Positions 47,300 to 56,369 of a stretch of DNA of 64,000 nt are shown in pieces (the first letter of the stretch is position 1; each line of letters starts with the position of its first letter). Position numbers and translations under genes: made by a program. Under the pieces are notes generated by a model. It was given only the letters and a program-made list of their open reading frames with translations. It was not told the origin of the DNA and did not search any database. The DNA lies in the NCBI RefSeq assembly GCF_041435115.1, contig NZ_CP108046.1:7068001-7132000 (forward strand). The letters run 5' to 3'. The stretch is from Streptomyces sp. NBC_00289. Its GTDB lineage: Bacteria; Actinomycetota; Actinomycetes; Streptomycetales; Streptomycetaceae.

Positions 47300-48366
47300 C
47301 CACGCCCCGGACGGAACACCTCGTCCTGGCCGGGGTCCTCACCGCCGAGCAGGCTGCCGCGACCGTCCGCGGCATCCTCGCCGTACAGCGGGAGGACGGC
47401 GCGATCCCCTGGTTCCGGGGCCACCACCTCGACCCGTGGGACCACACCGAGGCCGCGATGGCGCTGGACGCGGCGGGCGAGCACGAGGCCGCCGAGCGCG
47501 CCTACGACTGGCTGGCCCGGCACCAGAACCCGGACGGCTCCTGGTACGCGGCCTACGCCGACGGGGACTTCGCGGCGGTCACCGACCGGGGCCGGGAGAC
47601 GAACTTCGTCGCCTACATAGCCGTAGGTGTCTGGCACCACTACCTATCGACCGGCGACGACACCTTCCTGGACCGGCTGTGGCCGTCCGTCCACGCGGCG
47701 ATCGAGTTCGTGCTGCGGCTCCAGCGGCCCGGCGGGCAGATCGGCTGGAAGCGCGAGGACGACGGCACGGACACCGCGGACGCCCTGCTGACCGGTTCCT
47801 CCTCCATCCACCACGCGCTGCGCTGCGCGCTCGCCATCGCCGAACAGCGCGAAGAGCCGCAACCCGACTGGGAGTTGGCCGCGGGCGCGCTCCGGCACGC
47901 GATCCGCAGGCACCCCGAGCGGTTCCTCGACAAGGACCGCTACTCGATGGACTGGTACTACCCGGTGCTCGGCGGCGCGTTGACGGGCGCGGAGGCCAAG
48001 TCCCGTATCGAGGAGGGCTGGGACCGCTTCGTCGTACCCGGTTTCGGAGTGCGCTGCGTCATCCCCAACGCGTGGGTGACCGGCGGCGAGTCGGCCGAAC
48101 TGGCCCTGGCCCTGTGGGCGGTGGGCGAGTCCGACCGGGCTCTGGAGATCCTCCAGGCGATCCAGCACCTGCGCGACGCGGAGAGCGGCCTGTACTGGAC
48201 GGGATACGTCTTCGACGACGAGGCCCTGTGGCCCGAGGAACTGACCACGTGGACGGCCGGCTCGCTGCTCCTCGCGGTCGCCGCCCTCGGCGGGCACGAG
48301 GCGACCTGCACGGTGTTCGGCGGCGACCTGCTGCCGCGGGGCCTGGATCCGGACTGCTGCGGCTGA
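47296..48366 (+). CDS. prenyltransferase-like alpha/alpha toroid protein
   Basis: The 356-residue soluble protein has six-hairpin toroid repeats, including GAIPWFRGHHLDPWDHTEAAMAL, AYDWLARHQNPDGSWYAAYA and YWTGYVFDDEALWPEELTTWTAGSLLLA. Annotation pipelines usually call relatives prenyltransferase, but no DDxD-like prenyl-binding motif is visible. The body (FLDRLWPSVHAAIEFVL, GQIGWKRE) looks as much like a (alpha/alpha)6 glycoside-processing enzyme. The GTG start is coupled to the methyltransferase (GTGA). It is last in a three-gene operon. The function is unknown. Confidence 0.8.
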   Translation: MTTPRTEHLVLAGVLTAEQAAATVRGILAVQREDGAIPWFRGHHLDPWDHTEAAMALDAAGEHEAAERAYDWLARHQNPDGSWYAAYADGDFAAVTDRGRETNFVAYIAVGVWHHYLSTGDDTFLDRLWPSVHAAIEFVLRLQRPGGQIGWKREDDGTDTADALLTGSSSIHHALRCALAIAEQREEPQPDWELAAGALRHAIRRHPERFLDKDRYSMDWYYPVLGGALTGAEAKSRIEEGWDRFVVPGFGVRCVIPNAWVTGGESAELALALWAVGESDRALEILQAIQHLRDAESGLYWTGYVFDDEALWPEELTTWTAGSLLLAVAALGGHEATCTVFGGDLLPRGLDPDCCG

Positions 48367-48392
48367 GCGCCCCGGGGGGAGCGCCCAGCCGC
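48359..48392 (+). terminator. terminator of the glycosyltransferase operon
   Basis: GCGGCTG-A-GCGC pairs with GCGC-C-CAGCCGC around a C/G-rich loop. The stem starts within the last codons and stop of the toroid protein gene. Confidence 0.65.
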
Positions 48393-48421
48393 AGTGGGGG
48401 GTCTTCGGGCCGCGGCCCTGA

Positions 48422-48712
48422 TCAGTGCCGGTGCATCCGGTTGGCGATGGCGTGGCCCACGAACAGGTAGACCACGGCCGCCAGACCGTAACCCGCCACG
48501 ACCCGTGCCCAGGCCTCGTCGAAGGTGAACAGGTCACGCGACCAGCCGGCCAGCCAGGCTGCCGCGTCGTGGACGAACTGCACCAGGTCGTTGGCCCGGT
48601 TGGCGTCCAGCAGGTACATCAGAATCCACAGTCCGAGGATGACGGCCATGATGTCCGCGACGACCGCGATGACCGTCCCTGCGGAGTTGGAGCCGCTGCG
48701 ATAAGGGGACAT
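48422..48712 (-). CDS. small two-helix membrane protein of unknown function
   Basis: The 96-residue protein has two hydrophobic helices (VIAVVADIMAVILGLWILMYLL and VVAGYGLAAVVYLFVGHAIANRM) separated by an amphipathic loop rich in Trp and acidic residues. The start ATG has GAAAGG directly before it. It is conserved in Streptomyces to my recollection; the function is unknown. It is convergent with the glycosyltransferase operon. Confidence 0.72.
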   Translation of the reverse strand: MSPYRSGSNSAGTVIAVVADIMAVILGLWILMYLLDANRANDLVQFVHDAAAWLAGWSRDLFTFDEAWARVVAGYGLAAVVYLFVGHAIANRMHRH

Positions 48713-48892
48713 GCCTTTCGGATGGCCCCGAATTCCTGTTTGAAACCGGAAGGGAAACGGGAGGGGTGCCTTCACGGCCCGCCGCCTCGGCAGGATGACC
48801 GGCCGGCGGGAGGACACCGTGCGGCGACCATGGAGGCGCCGGCGCTCTTCCGGTGACGCCTGTCCGGCGACGGGCTTCCCGGTGCCGACCGC

Positions 48893-49903
48893 TCAGGAGT
48901 TGAGCTCGGCCAGCACCCGCAGGCTGTGCGGGTCGGGGGACAGGGCGAGCAGGTCGGTCACCGGCCCCTTGCGCCACAACTCCAGCCGCTCCGCGATGCG
49001 TTCACGCGGGCCGACGAGCGATATCTCGTCGGCGAACGCGTCCGGCACCGCGAGCACGGCCTCCTCCCGGCGGCCCTCCAGGAACAGCCGCTGCACCCGG
49101 CGCGCCTCCTCCTCGTACCCCATGCGCGCCATCAGGTCGGCGTGGAAGTTGCGGGCCGCGTGCCCCATCCCGCCGATGTAGAAGCCGAGCATGGCCTTGA
49201 CGGGAAGGAGCCCCTCGGCGACGTCGTCGCAGACCTTCACGCGGGCCATCGGGGCGACGAGGAAACCCTCCGGCAGGCTGCCGAGAGACGCGGTGTACAC
49301 CTCGGGCCGGCTCGGCGACCAGTACAACGGCAGCCAGCCGTCCGCGATCCGGGCCGTCTGGGCGACGTTCTTCGGTCCCTCGGCGCCGAGCAGGATCGGC
49401 AGTGTGGCCCGCAGGGGGTGCGTGATCGGCTTCAGCGCCTTGCCGAGACCGGTGCCGTCCTCGCCGCGATACGGGTGGGAGTGGAAACGGCCGTCCAGCG
49501 CGACGGGCGCCTCCCGCCGCAGGACCTGCCGTACGACGTCGACGTACTCCCGGGTCGCGGTCAGCGGCGACCTCGGGAACGGCCGGCCGTACCAGCCCTC
49601 GACGACCTGCGGCCCCGACAGACCCAGGCCCAGCATCACCCGTCCGCCGGAGAGATGGTCCAGGGTGAGCGCGTGCATCGCCGTCGTGGTCGGCGAGCGG
49701 GCCGCCATCTGCGCGACGGCCGTACCCAGCCTGATCCGCGAGGTCCGCGCGGCGATCCAGGTGAGCGGCGTGAAGGCGTCGGAGCCCCATGACTCCGCGG
49801 TCCACACGGAGTCGTAGCCGAGTCGCTCCGCCTCCTGCGCCAGCGGCACGTGGTCCGCGGAGGGGCCGCGCCCCCAGTAGCCGAGTGCGAGCCCGAGCCG
49901 CAT
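48893..49903 (-). CDS. LLM-class F420-dependent oxidoreductase
   Basis: The 336-residue luciferase-like monooxygenase has LGLALGYWGRGP, YDSVWTAESWGSDAFTPLTW, GTAVAQMAARSPTTTAMHALTLDHLSGGR and GLGLSGPQVVEGWYG, matching the F420-dependent subgroup that includes mycobacterial Rv3520c, encoded within the sterol-catabolism region there. It transfers hydride from F420H2 to an unknown substrate. The ATG follows GGAGG. An inverted repeat that is not a KstR motif lies 16 bp upstream. Confidence 0.87.
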   Translation of the reverse strand: MRLGLALGYWGRGPSADHVPLAQEAERLGYDSVWTAESWGSDAFTPLTWIAARTSRIRLGTAVAQMAARSPTTTAMHALTLDHLSGGRVMLGLGLSGPQVVEGWYGRPFPRSPLTATREYVDVVRQVLRREAPVALDGRFHSHPYRGEDGTGLGKALKPITHPLRATLPILLGAEGPKNVAQTARIADGWLPLYWSPSRPEVYTASLGSLPEGFLVAPMARVKVCDDVAEGLLPVKAMLGFYIGGMGHAARNFHADLMARMGYEEEARRVQRLFLEGRREEAVLAVPDAFADEISLVGPRERIAERLELWRKGPVTDLLALSPDPHSLRVLAELNS

Positions 49904-49918
49904 GATGCCTCCAGTGGT

Positions 49919-49933
49919 CTGACGGTATGTCAG
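49919..49933. promoter_or_regulatory. inverted repeat upstream of the F420-dependent oxidoreductase
   Basis: CTGAC-GGTAT-GTCAG, perfect 5-bp arms centred 23 bp before the ATG. This TGAC(N5)GTCA type resembles operators of TetR/FadR regulators of acyl-CoA metabolism. The regulator is unknown. Confidence 0.5.
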
Positions 49934-49958
49934 TTACGGGTTGCGGGGCTGCGACTGT

Positions 49959-50002
49959 ACGACAACGGCCCCTCGCCCGGAAGGGAGAGGGGCCGCTGTC
50001 GT
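49959..50002 (-). terminator. strong terminator of the DUF5336 gene
   Basis: A 16-bp stem with one mismatch (ACGACAACGGCCCCTC paired with GAGGGGCCGCTGTCGT) and a 12-base loop begins 24 bp after the DUF5336 stop on the minus strand. Confidence 0.8.
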
Positions 50003-50025
50003 GGCCGTACGGAGCGGGGGCTGCT

Positions 50026-50853
50026 TCAGCCGCGCTGGATCCCCGTCGTGTCCTGCAGGACGCCACGACGGCCGTCCTGGGTCTGCGCGACGAGGGCCTG
50101 ACCGCGCTGCTCGACCGCGAGGTACCAGGTGCCCGGGGCGAGTTCGGCGATCGGCGACGACGAGCCGTCCTCCGCGACCAGCGTGCGAGGCACCGGCACG
50201 GCGAACCAGAACGGCGAGAACTCCGGGGCCGGCGGCTGCGGCTGCTGCGGCTGAGCGCCGTAGGCCTGGCCGGCCGGCGGCTGCCCGGCGTACGGCTGTC
50301 CCGGCTGACCGGCCTGCCCCGGCTGCGGGGCGCCCGGGTAGCCGTAACCGCCCTGCGGCTGACCGCCGTAGGGCTGCGGGGTCGGGGGCTTGGGGGCCGG
50401 GAGGAGGGGGGCCTGGAGGGCGGGGACGAGGGGGGTGGCGACCGCGGCGCCGGCCATGACGAGCGTGGCGATCAGCAGGAGGATCAGGCCGACCCCGGCG
50501 TCCAGGGTGTCGCTCGCGCCGTCGAAGTTGTTCGTCGCGCTGGCCGGGTCGAAGATGTTCCCGAGCGCGCTCCACGCCGCGAAGACCGTGAACGCGACGC
50601 CGAACTGGCCGATGTCGAGCCCGGCCACCTTCGGCACCTGCGGAAGGCCGCGGGAGACGACGACGAGCGCGCCACCGATGAGGCCCGCGAGAACCACGCC
50701 CAGGAGGATCGGACCGCTCGCCCAAGCGCTGGGGAAGTCGAGGCCGTCCGGGACCCCGTCGGCCGAGTAGATGTCGAGGAACGAGGCGATGAGGAGCAAA
50801 ACCGCTGCTCCGATCACCACGCCGTCGCCTCGAGTGAGGGAGCGGATATTCAC
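50026..50853 (-). CDS. DUF5336 domain-containing membrane protein
   Basis: The 275-residue protein has four N-terminal membrane helices (VVIGAAVLLLIASFLDIYS, GPILLGVVLAGLIGGALVVV, FGVAFTVFAAWSALGNIF, GVGLILLLIATLVMAGAAVAT). A Gln/Pro/Gly/Tyr-rich linker and a C-terminal domain ending in TQDGRRGVLQDTTGIQRG follow. The low-complexity linker and topology match DUF5336. The GTG start at 50853 follows AAGGA; the longer frame from 50931 lacks it. The function is unknown. Confidence 0.82.
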   Translation of the reverse strand: MNIRSLTRGDGVVIGAAVLLLIASFLDIYSADGVPDGLDFPSAWASGPILLGVVLAGLIGGALVVVSRGLPQVPKVAGLDIGQFGVAFTVFAAWSALGNIFDPASATNNFDGASDTLDAGVGLILLLIATLVMAGAAVATPLVPALQAPLLPAPKPPTPQPYGGQPQGGYGYPGAPQPGQAGQPGQPYAGQPPAGQAYGAQPQQPQPPAPEFSPFWFAVPVPRTLVAEDGSSSPIAELAPGTWYLAVEQRGQALVAQTQDGRRGVLQDTTGIQRG

Positions 50854-51017
50854 TTCAGGTCCTTCGTCAGTCGTCTCGTCGTCGGCATCGCTGGAGGCGT
50901 CGCTGTCACCATGTCGCCGTGAGGCCCTCATGTGAAGCGCGGGAGTGGCCCCTTATCGCGGGGACGACACTATCGTCCGCACGATCACGCCGTAAGTCGG
51001 GATCAGTGCGTGAACCA

Positions 51018-52004
51018 CTACCCGCGCAGGAAACTCACGATTCCCTCAGAGATGCCCTGCGCCGCCTTCTGCCGCCAGGCACCGCTGGTCAGCAGTGCCG
51101 CGTCCTTGCTATCGCGCATGTTGCCGCATTCGATGAACACCTTGGGAACCGTTGACAGATTGAGACCGCCCAGGTCCTTACGCGTGACGAGACCGGTGCC
51201 GTCGCCCACGTAGTTGGAGGGCGCGCTCCCGGTGACGCGGACGAAGTTGCCGGCGACGCGCTCGCCGAGGTCGCGGGAGGGGGCGACGATCGAGCGGGTG
51301 TCGGCACCGCCCGCGTCCAGCGAGCCGGGAAGGATCACGTGGAAGCCGCGGTTGCCGGTCGCCGACCCGTCCGCGTGCACCGACACGACGGCGTCCGCGT
51401 GCGCCTTGTTGCCGATCCGCGCCCGCTCGTCCACGCACGGTCCGTACGTACGGTCGCCGTCCTGCGTCAGCTTCACCGTGGCCCCCTGCCGCTCCAGCAG
51501 CGTCCGCATCCGGTGGGCCACGTCCAGTGTGAACCTGGCCTCGGTGTAACCGGAGTTGGTGGAGGTGCCGGTGGTGTCGCACTCCTTCCAGTTGGTGCCG
51601 ATGTCCACCTTGCGGTTGATCTCGGCCGTGTGCCGGAAGTTGTCGGGGTTGTGCCCCGGGTCGATGACGACGACCATGCCCTTGAGCGGGCCCGAGCCGG
51701 CCGGAGCGGAGGACTTCGACGCGCCGGGGGTCGGCTTCGGGGGAGCGGCGGAAGTGGCGGACGGACTCGGCTGCCCGGTGCCGCCGTCGCCCTTGGCGTC
51801 GTCGGTGGGGGAGACGGAAGCGCCGGCCGACGTGCTCGACGCTCCGGCCGTGGTGCCGGGATCCCCGCCCGAGCCGCCCACCGCCTCGTACACCACCCAC
51901 CCGAGCAACGCCCCCGGCACGAGGGCGGCGAGCGCGACGGTCAACGGGCCGCGCCGGGAACGGCGGGGCTGGGGAGGATCGAAGTCCGGGCCTACGTACG
52001 ACAC
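51018..52004 (-). CDS. N-acetylmuramoyl-L-alanine amidase (Amidase_3), membrane-anchored
   Basis: The 328-residue protein has an N-terminal membrane helix (PLTVALAALVPGALLGWVVYEA), a Ser/Thr/Pro linker to about residue 105, then a zinc amidase domain. VVVIDPGHN (zinc His), VSVHADG and FIECGNM (catalytic Glu) mark the Amidase_3 family. It cleaves the amide bond between muramic acid and the stem peptide outside the membrane. The start is uncertain; GTG at 52004 was chosen. Confidence 0.87.
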   Translation of the reverse strand: MSYVGPDFDPPQPRRSRRGPLTVALAALVPGALLGWVVYEAVGGSGGDPGTTAGASSTSAGASVSPTDDAKGDGGTGQPSPSATSAAPPKPTPGASKSSAPAGSGPLKGMVVVIDPGHNPDNFRHTAEINRKVDIGTNWKECDTTGTSTNSGYTEARFTLDVAHRMRTLLERQGATVKLTQDGDRTYGPCVDERARIGNKAHADAVVSVHADGSATGNRGFHVILPGSLDAGGADTRSIVAPSRDLGERVAGNFVRVTGSAPSNYVGDGTGLVTRKDLGGLNLSTVPKVFIECGNMRDSKDAALLTSGAWRQKAAQGISEGIVSFLRG

Positions 52005-52014
52005 GTCAGCGACT

Positions 52015-52677
52015 CTAACCGCGCCCTCGGATCCCCGGCCCCGTTCGCCGCAGTACACGCAGGGAGTCGGTCACCGAGACCTCGGTGAACGCGCCCGACT
52101 CCAGGGCCCGGAGGTAGACGCGGTACGGGGCCTGTCCGGTGAACTCGTCCACCGGGTCCGGGAAGACGTCGTGGATGGCGAGCAGGCCGCCGGCGGCCAC
52201 GTGCGGCGCCCAGCCCTCGTAGTCGGCGGTGGCGTGCTCGTCGGTGTGGCCGCCGTCGATGAACACGAGACCGAGCGGGCCGCCCCAGACCTTCGCCACC
52301 TGCGGCGAGCGCCCGACCAGCGCGACCACGTGCTCCTCCAGTCCCGCCGCGTGCAGCGTGCGGCGGAACGTGGGCAGGGTGTCCATCAGGCCGAGTTCGG
52401 GGTCGACCGTCTCCGGGTCGTGGTACTCCCAGCCCGGCTGCTGCTCCTCGCTGCCGCGGTGGTGGTCCACGGTGAGCGCGGTGACTCCGGCCTCGCGGGC
52501 CGCGTCGGCGAGCAGGATGGTGGAGCGCCCGCAGTACGTGCCCACCTCGAGAAGCGGCAGCCCGAGCGCGCCCGCCTCGACGGCGGCCTCGTACAGCGCG
52601 AGCCCTTCACCGACGGGCATGAACCCCTTCGCCGCCTCGAACGCGGCCAGGATCTCCGGCTTGGGTGCCGCGGGCAT
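52015..52677 (-). CDS. class I SAM-dependent methyltransferase
   Basis: The 220-residue protein has LLEVGTYCGRSTILLADAA (SAM loop), VFIDGGHTDEHATADYEGW (metal/SAM acidic pair) and LLAIHDVFPDPV, a pattern of methyltransferase family 24/CmcI-like proteins. The ATG at 52677 follows AGAGGA. Eleven bases separate its stop from the amidase start region, so the two may be co-transcribed. The substrate is unknown. Confidence 0.85.
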   Translation of the reverse strand: MPAAPKPEILAAFEAAKGFMPVGEGLALYEAAVEAGALGLPLLEVGTYCGRSTILLADAAREAGVTALTVDHHRGSEEQQPGWEYHDPETVDPELGLMDTLPTFRRTLHAAGLEEHVVALVGRSPQVAKVWGGPLGLVFIDGGHTDEHATADYEGWAPHVAAGGLLAIHDVFPDPVDEFTGQAPYRVYLRALESGAFTEVSVTDSLRVLRRTGPGIRGRG

Positions 52678-52827
52678 GGGGGTCCTCTCGGTCGTACGAA
52701 CGTGTGGGTGCGACGGCGTGGTCAGGTATCCGCGCCCATGCTGCCGCACCCCCGGTCGGCGAGGCGACAGGGGGTGCGGGTGGTGCGAATCCCGGACGGG
52801 ATCGCGATCCCGAGGCGGCGGGCGCTC

Positions 52828-54579
52828 TCAGCCCTTCGGCGCGGCGGAGACCGTCGCTCCCGGCAGTGACAGGTCCAGGTCGACCGTCCTGTCGTCGCCC
52901 GCGTGGGTGGCCGCCGAGGCGAGCGGGGCGTGGCCGGTGGCCTTGGCGGCCAGGACGTACGGGCCCTGGGCGGGGACGGCGAGGGTGTAGCTGCCGTCCT
53001 CGGCGGAGAGTGTCGCGTCCGCCCGGCGTCCGCGGCGGTCGATCAGGGTGACGTTGGCGCGGGCGACCGGGGTGCCGTCGGCGTCCAGGACACGGCCGCG
53101 GAAACGGCCGAGCACCTCGGCCGCGCGCTCCAGGGCCGCGTCCTCCTCGCTGCTGGCGCGCAGTTGCGGCTTGGTCGCCGGACGGTTGCGGGGCAGGAAG
53201 AGCGCCATCAGCAGGCCGACGGCGACCGCGCCCGTCGCGATCAGGAAGGAGACCCGGAAGCCGTGCATGGTCGGGATCGCGACGCCGTTCACGTGGTTCG
53301 CGGTGTTGGCCAGGACCATGCCGATGACGGCACTGGAGACCGACGTACCGATGGAACGCATCAGGGTGTTGAGGCCGTTGGCCGCGCCGGTCTCCGAGGC
53401 CGGGACCGCGCCGACGATCAGCGCGGGCAGCGAGGAGTAGGCGAGGCCGATGCCCGCGCCGAGGATCACCGCGATGACCAGGCTCTGCCAGGCGGCGCTC
53501 ATCAGGCCCAGGCCGGCGCCGTAGCCGATCGCGATGATCAGCATGCCGAGGATCAGGGTGACCTTGGGGCCGTACTTCGCCGACAGCCGGGCGTAGACGG
53601 GCGCCGTGACCATCATCGTCAGACCGAGCGGTGCCACCAGCAGGCCCGCGGAGACCATCGACTGGCCGAGACCGTAGCCGGTGGCCTTCGGCAGCTGGAG
53701 CAGCTGCGGCAGGACGAGCGAGACGACGTAGAACGAGACGCCGACCATGATCGAGGCGAGGTTGGTGAAGAGCACCGCGGGCCGGGCCGTGGTGCGCAGA
53801 TCCACCAGCGGGGCCTTGATCCGCAGCTCCATCACACCCCACAGGACGAGGACGACCGCGGCGGCGGCGAACAGTCCGAGCGTGGTGCCGGAGCTCCAGC
53901 CCCAGTCGCTGCCCTTGGTGATCGGGAGGAGGAAGAGGACGAGCCCGGCGGAGAGGCCGATCGCGCCCAGCACGTCGAAGGTGCCCTCGGCGCGCGCCGG
54001 GGACTCCGGTACGACGAGCAGGGTGAGGACGATGGAGAGGACGCCGAGGCCGGCGGCACCGTAGAACAGGGCGTGCCAGTCGGCGTGCTGCGCGATCAGA
54101 GCCGCGAGCGGCAGGGCGAGGCCGCCGCCGACACCGATGGAGGAGCTCATCAGGGCCATCGCCGAGCCGAGCTTCTCGCGGGGCAGCATGTCGCGCATCA
54201 GGCCGATGCCGAGCGGGATGGCGCCCATCGCGAAGCCCTGGAGGGTACGGCCGGCGATCATCGGGAGCAGCGTGCTGGTGAACGCGCTGACCAGCGCGCC
54301 GGCCACCATCACCGAGAGGCTGGCTATCAGCATCCGCCGCTTGCCGTAAAGGTCACCGAGGCGGCCCATGATCGGCGTGGCCACGGCGCCGGAGAGCAGC
54401 GTCGAGGTCAGGACCCAGGTGGCGTTGCTCGGCGAGGTGTCCAGCAGCTGCGGCAGGTCCTTGATCACCGGGACGAGCAGGGTCTGCATCACCGCGACGA
54501 CGATGCCCGCGAAGGCGAGCACCGGGACGACGGTCCCGCTCGCCCTGCCGGTGGGCCGTTCGGTCGGCGTGTGCGTCAT
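52828..54579 (-). CDS. MFS transporter with C-terminal carboxypeptidase-regulatory-like domain
   Basis: The 583-residue protein has 14 predicted membrane helices (residues about 15-480), with GRLGDLYGKRRMLIASL (motif A) and QGFAMGAIPLGIGLMRDML. A soluble C-terminal beta-sandwich follows: FRGRVLDADGTPVARANVTLIDRRG..DATLSAEDGSYTLAVP. This tail is the CarboxypepD_reg/transthyretin-like fold normally found in extracellular proteins, and its fusion to an exporter is unusual. It is probably an efflux pump. The ATG at 54579 follows GGAGG, and it is divergent from another MFS gene. Confidence 0.87.
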   Translation of the reverse strand: MTHTPTERPTGRASGTVVPVLAFAGIVVAVMQTLLVPVIKDLPQLLDTSPSNATWVLTSTLLSGAVATPIMGRLGDLYGKRRMLIASLSVMVAGALVSAFTSTLLPMIAGRTLQGFAMGAIPLGIGLMRDMLPREKLGSAMALMSSSIGVGGGLALPLAALIAQHADWHALFYGAAGLGVLSIVLTLLVVPESPARAEGTFDVLGAIGLSAGLVLFLLPITKGSDWGWSSGTTLGLFAAAAVVLVLWGVMELRIKAPLVDLRTTARPAVLFTNLASIMVGVSFYVVSLVLPQLLQLPKATGYGLGQSMVSAGLLVAPLGLTMMVTAPVYARLSAKYGPKVTLILGMLIIAIGYGAGLGLMSAAWQSLVIAVILGAGIGLAYSSLPALIVGAVPASETGAANGLNTLMRSIGTSVSSAVIGMVLANTANHVNGVAIPTMHGFRVSFLIATGAVAVGLLMALFLPRNRPATKPQLRASSEEDAALERAAEVLGRFRGRVLDADGTPVARANVTLIDRRGRRADATLSAEDGSYTLAVPAQGPYVLAAKATGHAPLASAATHAGDDRTVDLDLSLPGATVSAAPKG

Positions 54580-54798
54580 GGGGTGAGGCCTCCAGGCCGG
54601 GTGTTCGGAGAAGCGGTGGGCGAAGCGACGAGCATCCGTGCGGGGATACGTGGCATCTGAACCCGTGCGCCCGGGCAACTATTCCGATGCTTTGGCGTAC
54701 TAACGATTTCTTTATCTTCTCTTGGGAAAGAGGCACCCTCCCCGGCCCCCGGGCCTAGGGCGAAATCCCGATGCAAGGGGCGTACCGGGGTTGAGAGC

Positions 54799-56226
54799 AT
54801 GACACCCATGCTCGAAGCCGCTGACGTGACCCGTACATCCCGCCGTGTGACGCCCCCCACCTGGCTGGTGGTGGCGCTCGCCTGCGCCGGACAGTTCCTC
54901 GTCGTGCTCGACATCTCCGTCGTGAACGTGGCGCTGCCCTCGATGCGGACCGCCCTGGACATGAGCGCGTCCGGGCTGCAGTGGGTGGTGAACGCGTACG
55001 CGATCGCCTTCGCCGGGTTCATGCTGCTCGGCGGCCGGGCCGGAGACCTCTACGGCCGCAAGCGCATGTTCCTGGTCGGCCTCGGCCTGTTCACCCTGGC
55101 CTCGCTCGGCGGCGGGCTCGCCCAGGAGGGCTGGCAACTGCTGCTGGCCCGTGCCGTGCAGGGGCTCGGAGCGGCGGTCCTCGCGCCCTCGACGCTGACC
55201 ATCCTCACCTCGGCCGTACCGGAGGGCGCGGCCCGGGCTCGGGCCATCGCGACCTGGACGGCGGTCGGCGCGGGCGGCGGCGCGGCGGGCGGACTCGTCG
55301 GCGGGGCGCTGGTCGAAGGCCTGTCCTGGCGGTGGGTGCTGCTGATCAACGTGCCCGTCGGCGCGGTGGTCCTGGCCGGCTCGGCGAAGTGGCTGCGGGA
55401 GAGCCGGGCGGGGGACCGGCGGCGGCTCGACCTGCCGGGCGCGCTGCTGGTCACGGCGGGACTGGCCACCCTCGCCTACGGCATCTCGCAGACCGAGGCC
55501 GCGGGGTGGACAGCCGCGGCCACCCTGGTACCGCTGTGCGCCGGGCTCGCGCTGATCGGCCTCTTCCTCCTCGTCGAGGCCCGTACGGCGGCTCCGCTGA
55601 TGCCGCTCGGAGTGCTGCGGGTGCGGGCGGTGGCGTCGGCGAACGTGTCGATGTTCCTGTGCGGCTCGGCGATGTTCTGCATGTGGTTCCTCATGACGCT
55701 CTACGCCCAGAACGTCCTCGGCTACTCACCGTTCGACGCCGGACTCGCGCTCGTGCCGAGCTCCCTGGCCGTGGTGCTGGGCTCGAAGCTCGCGCCGCGG
55801 TTCCTGCCGGTCGCCGGGGCACGCGTGGTGGCGGCGCTGGGCACGTTGGTCGCGGCCGTCGGGTTCGGCTGGCAGTCGACGATGACCGCGGACGGGAACT
55901 ACCTGACCTCGATCATGTTCCCGGGGATCCTGATGATGCTGGGCGCGGGCCTGGCGGCGACACCACTGGCCGCGCTGGCCACCTCGGGGGCGGCACCGGG
56001 AGAGGCCGGGCTGGTGTCCGGGCTGGTCAACACCTCACGCACGATGGGCGGTTCGCTCGGGCTGGCCGTCATGTCGACGATCGCGGCGGCGCGCTCCGGG
56101 GGCGTCGACACACCCGAGGCCCTGACGGAGGGGTACGCGCTGGCGTTCCGGACGGGGACGGGTGTCCTGCTGGGCGGGGTCGTGCTGATGCTGGTGTGGC
56201 TGCCCCGGAAGATGTCCACGGACTGA
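54799..56226 (+). CDS. MFS exporter, DHA2 (EmrB/QacA) subfamily
   Basis: The 475-residue protein has 14 predicted membrane helices, with VLDISVVNVALPSM (motif D1), GGRAGDLYGRKRMF (motif A) and AAGGLVGGALVEGLSWRWVLLINVPVG (motif C). It exports drugs or metabolites in exchange for protons. ATG 54799 and ATG 54808 are both possible; TTGAGAG precedes the first. It is divergent from the MFS fusion gene, and an AT-rich control region lies between them (about 54680-54730). Confidence 0.9.
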   Translation: MTPMLEAADVTRTSRRVTPPTWLVVALACAGQFLVVLDISVVNVALPSMRTALDMSASGLQWVVNAYAIAFAGFMLLGGRAGDLYGRKRMFLVGLGLFTLASLGGGLAQEGWQLLLARAVQGLGAAVLAPSTLTILTSAVPEGAARARAIATWTAVGAGGGAAGGLVGGALVEGLSWRWVLLINVPVGAVVLAGSAKWLRESRAGDRRRLDLPGALLVTAGLATLAYGISQTEAAGWTAAATLVPLCAGLALIGLFLLVEARTAAPLMPLGVLRVRAVASANVSMFLCGSAMFCMWFLMTLYAQNVLGYSPFDAGLALVPSSLAVVLGSKLAPRFLPVAGARVVAALGTLVAAVGFGWQSTMTADGNYLTSIMFPGILMMLGAGLAATPLAALATSGAAPGEAGLVSGLVNTSRTMGGSLGLAVMSTIAAARSGGVDTPEALTEGYALAFRTGTGVLLGGVVLMLVWLPRKMSTD

Positions 56227-56369
56227 GGCAACGGTCCGGGCGACCGTGGACCCGCTTCGTGTGCCCGGCGCCGGAGGACACCGGCTGCGCGTCGGCGGCG
56301 GTGGAGAGGTGGGCGGAGGGGAGGCGCGCGCGGGGCCGGCCGCCTGTTTCGTGACCGGACGGAGGGCGC

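Noticed and set aside
49930..49950. KstR site upstream of the F420-dependent oxidoreductase
   Set aside because: The minus-strand CAACCCGTAACTG keeps AAC but has three mismatches at fixed positions, so it is not a credible KstR motif.
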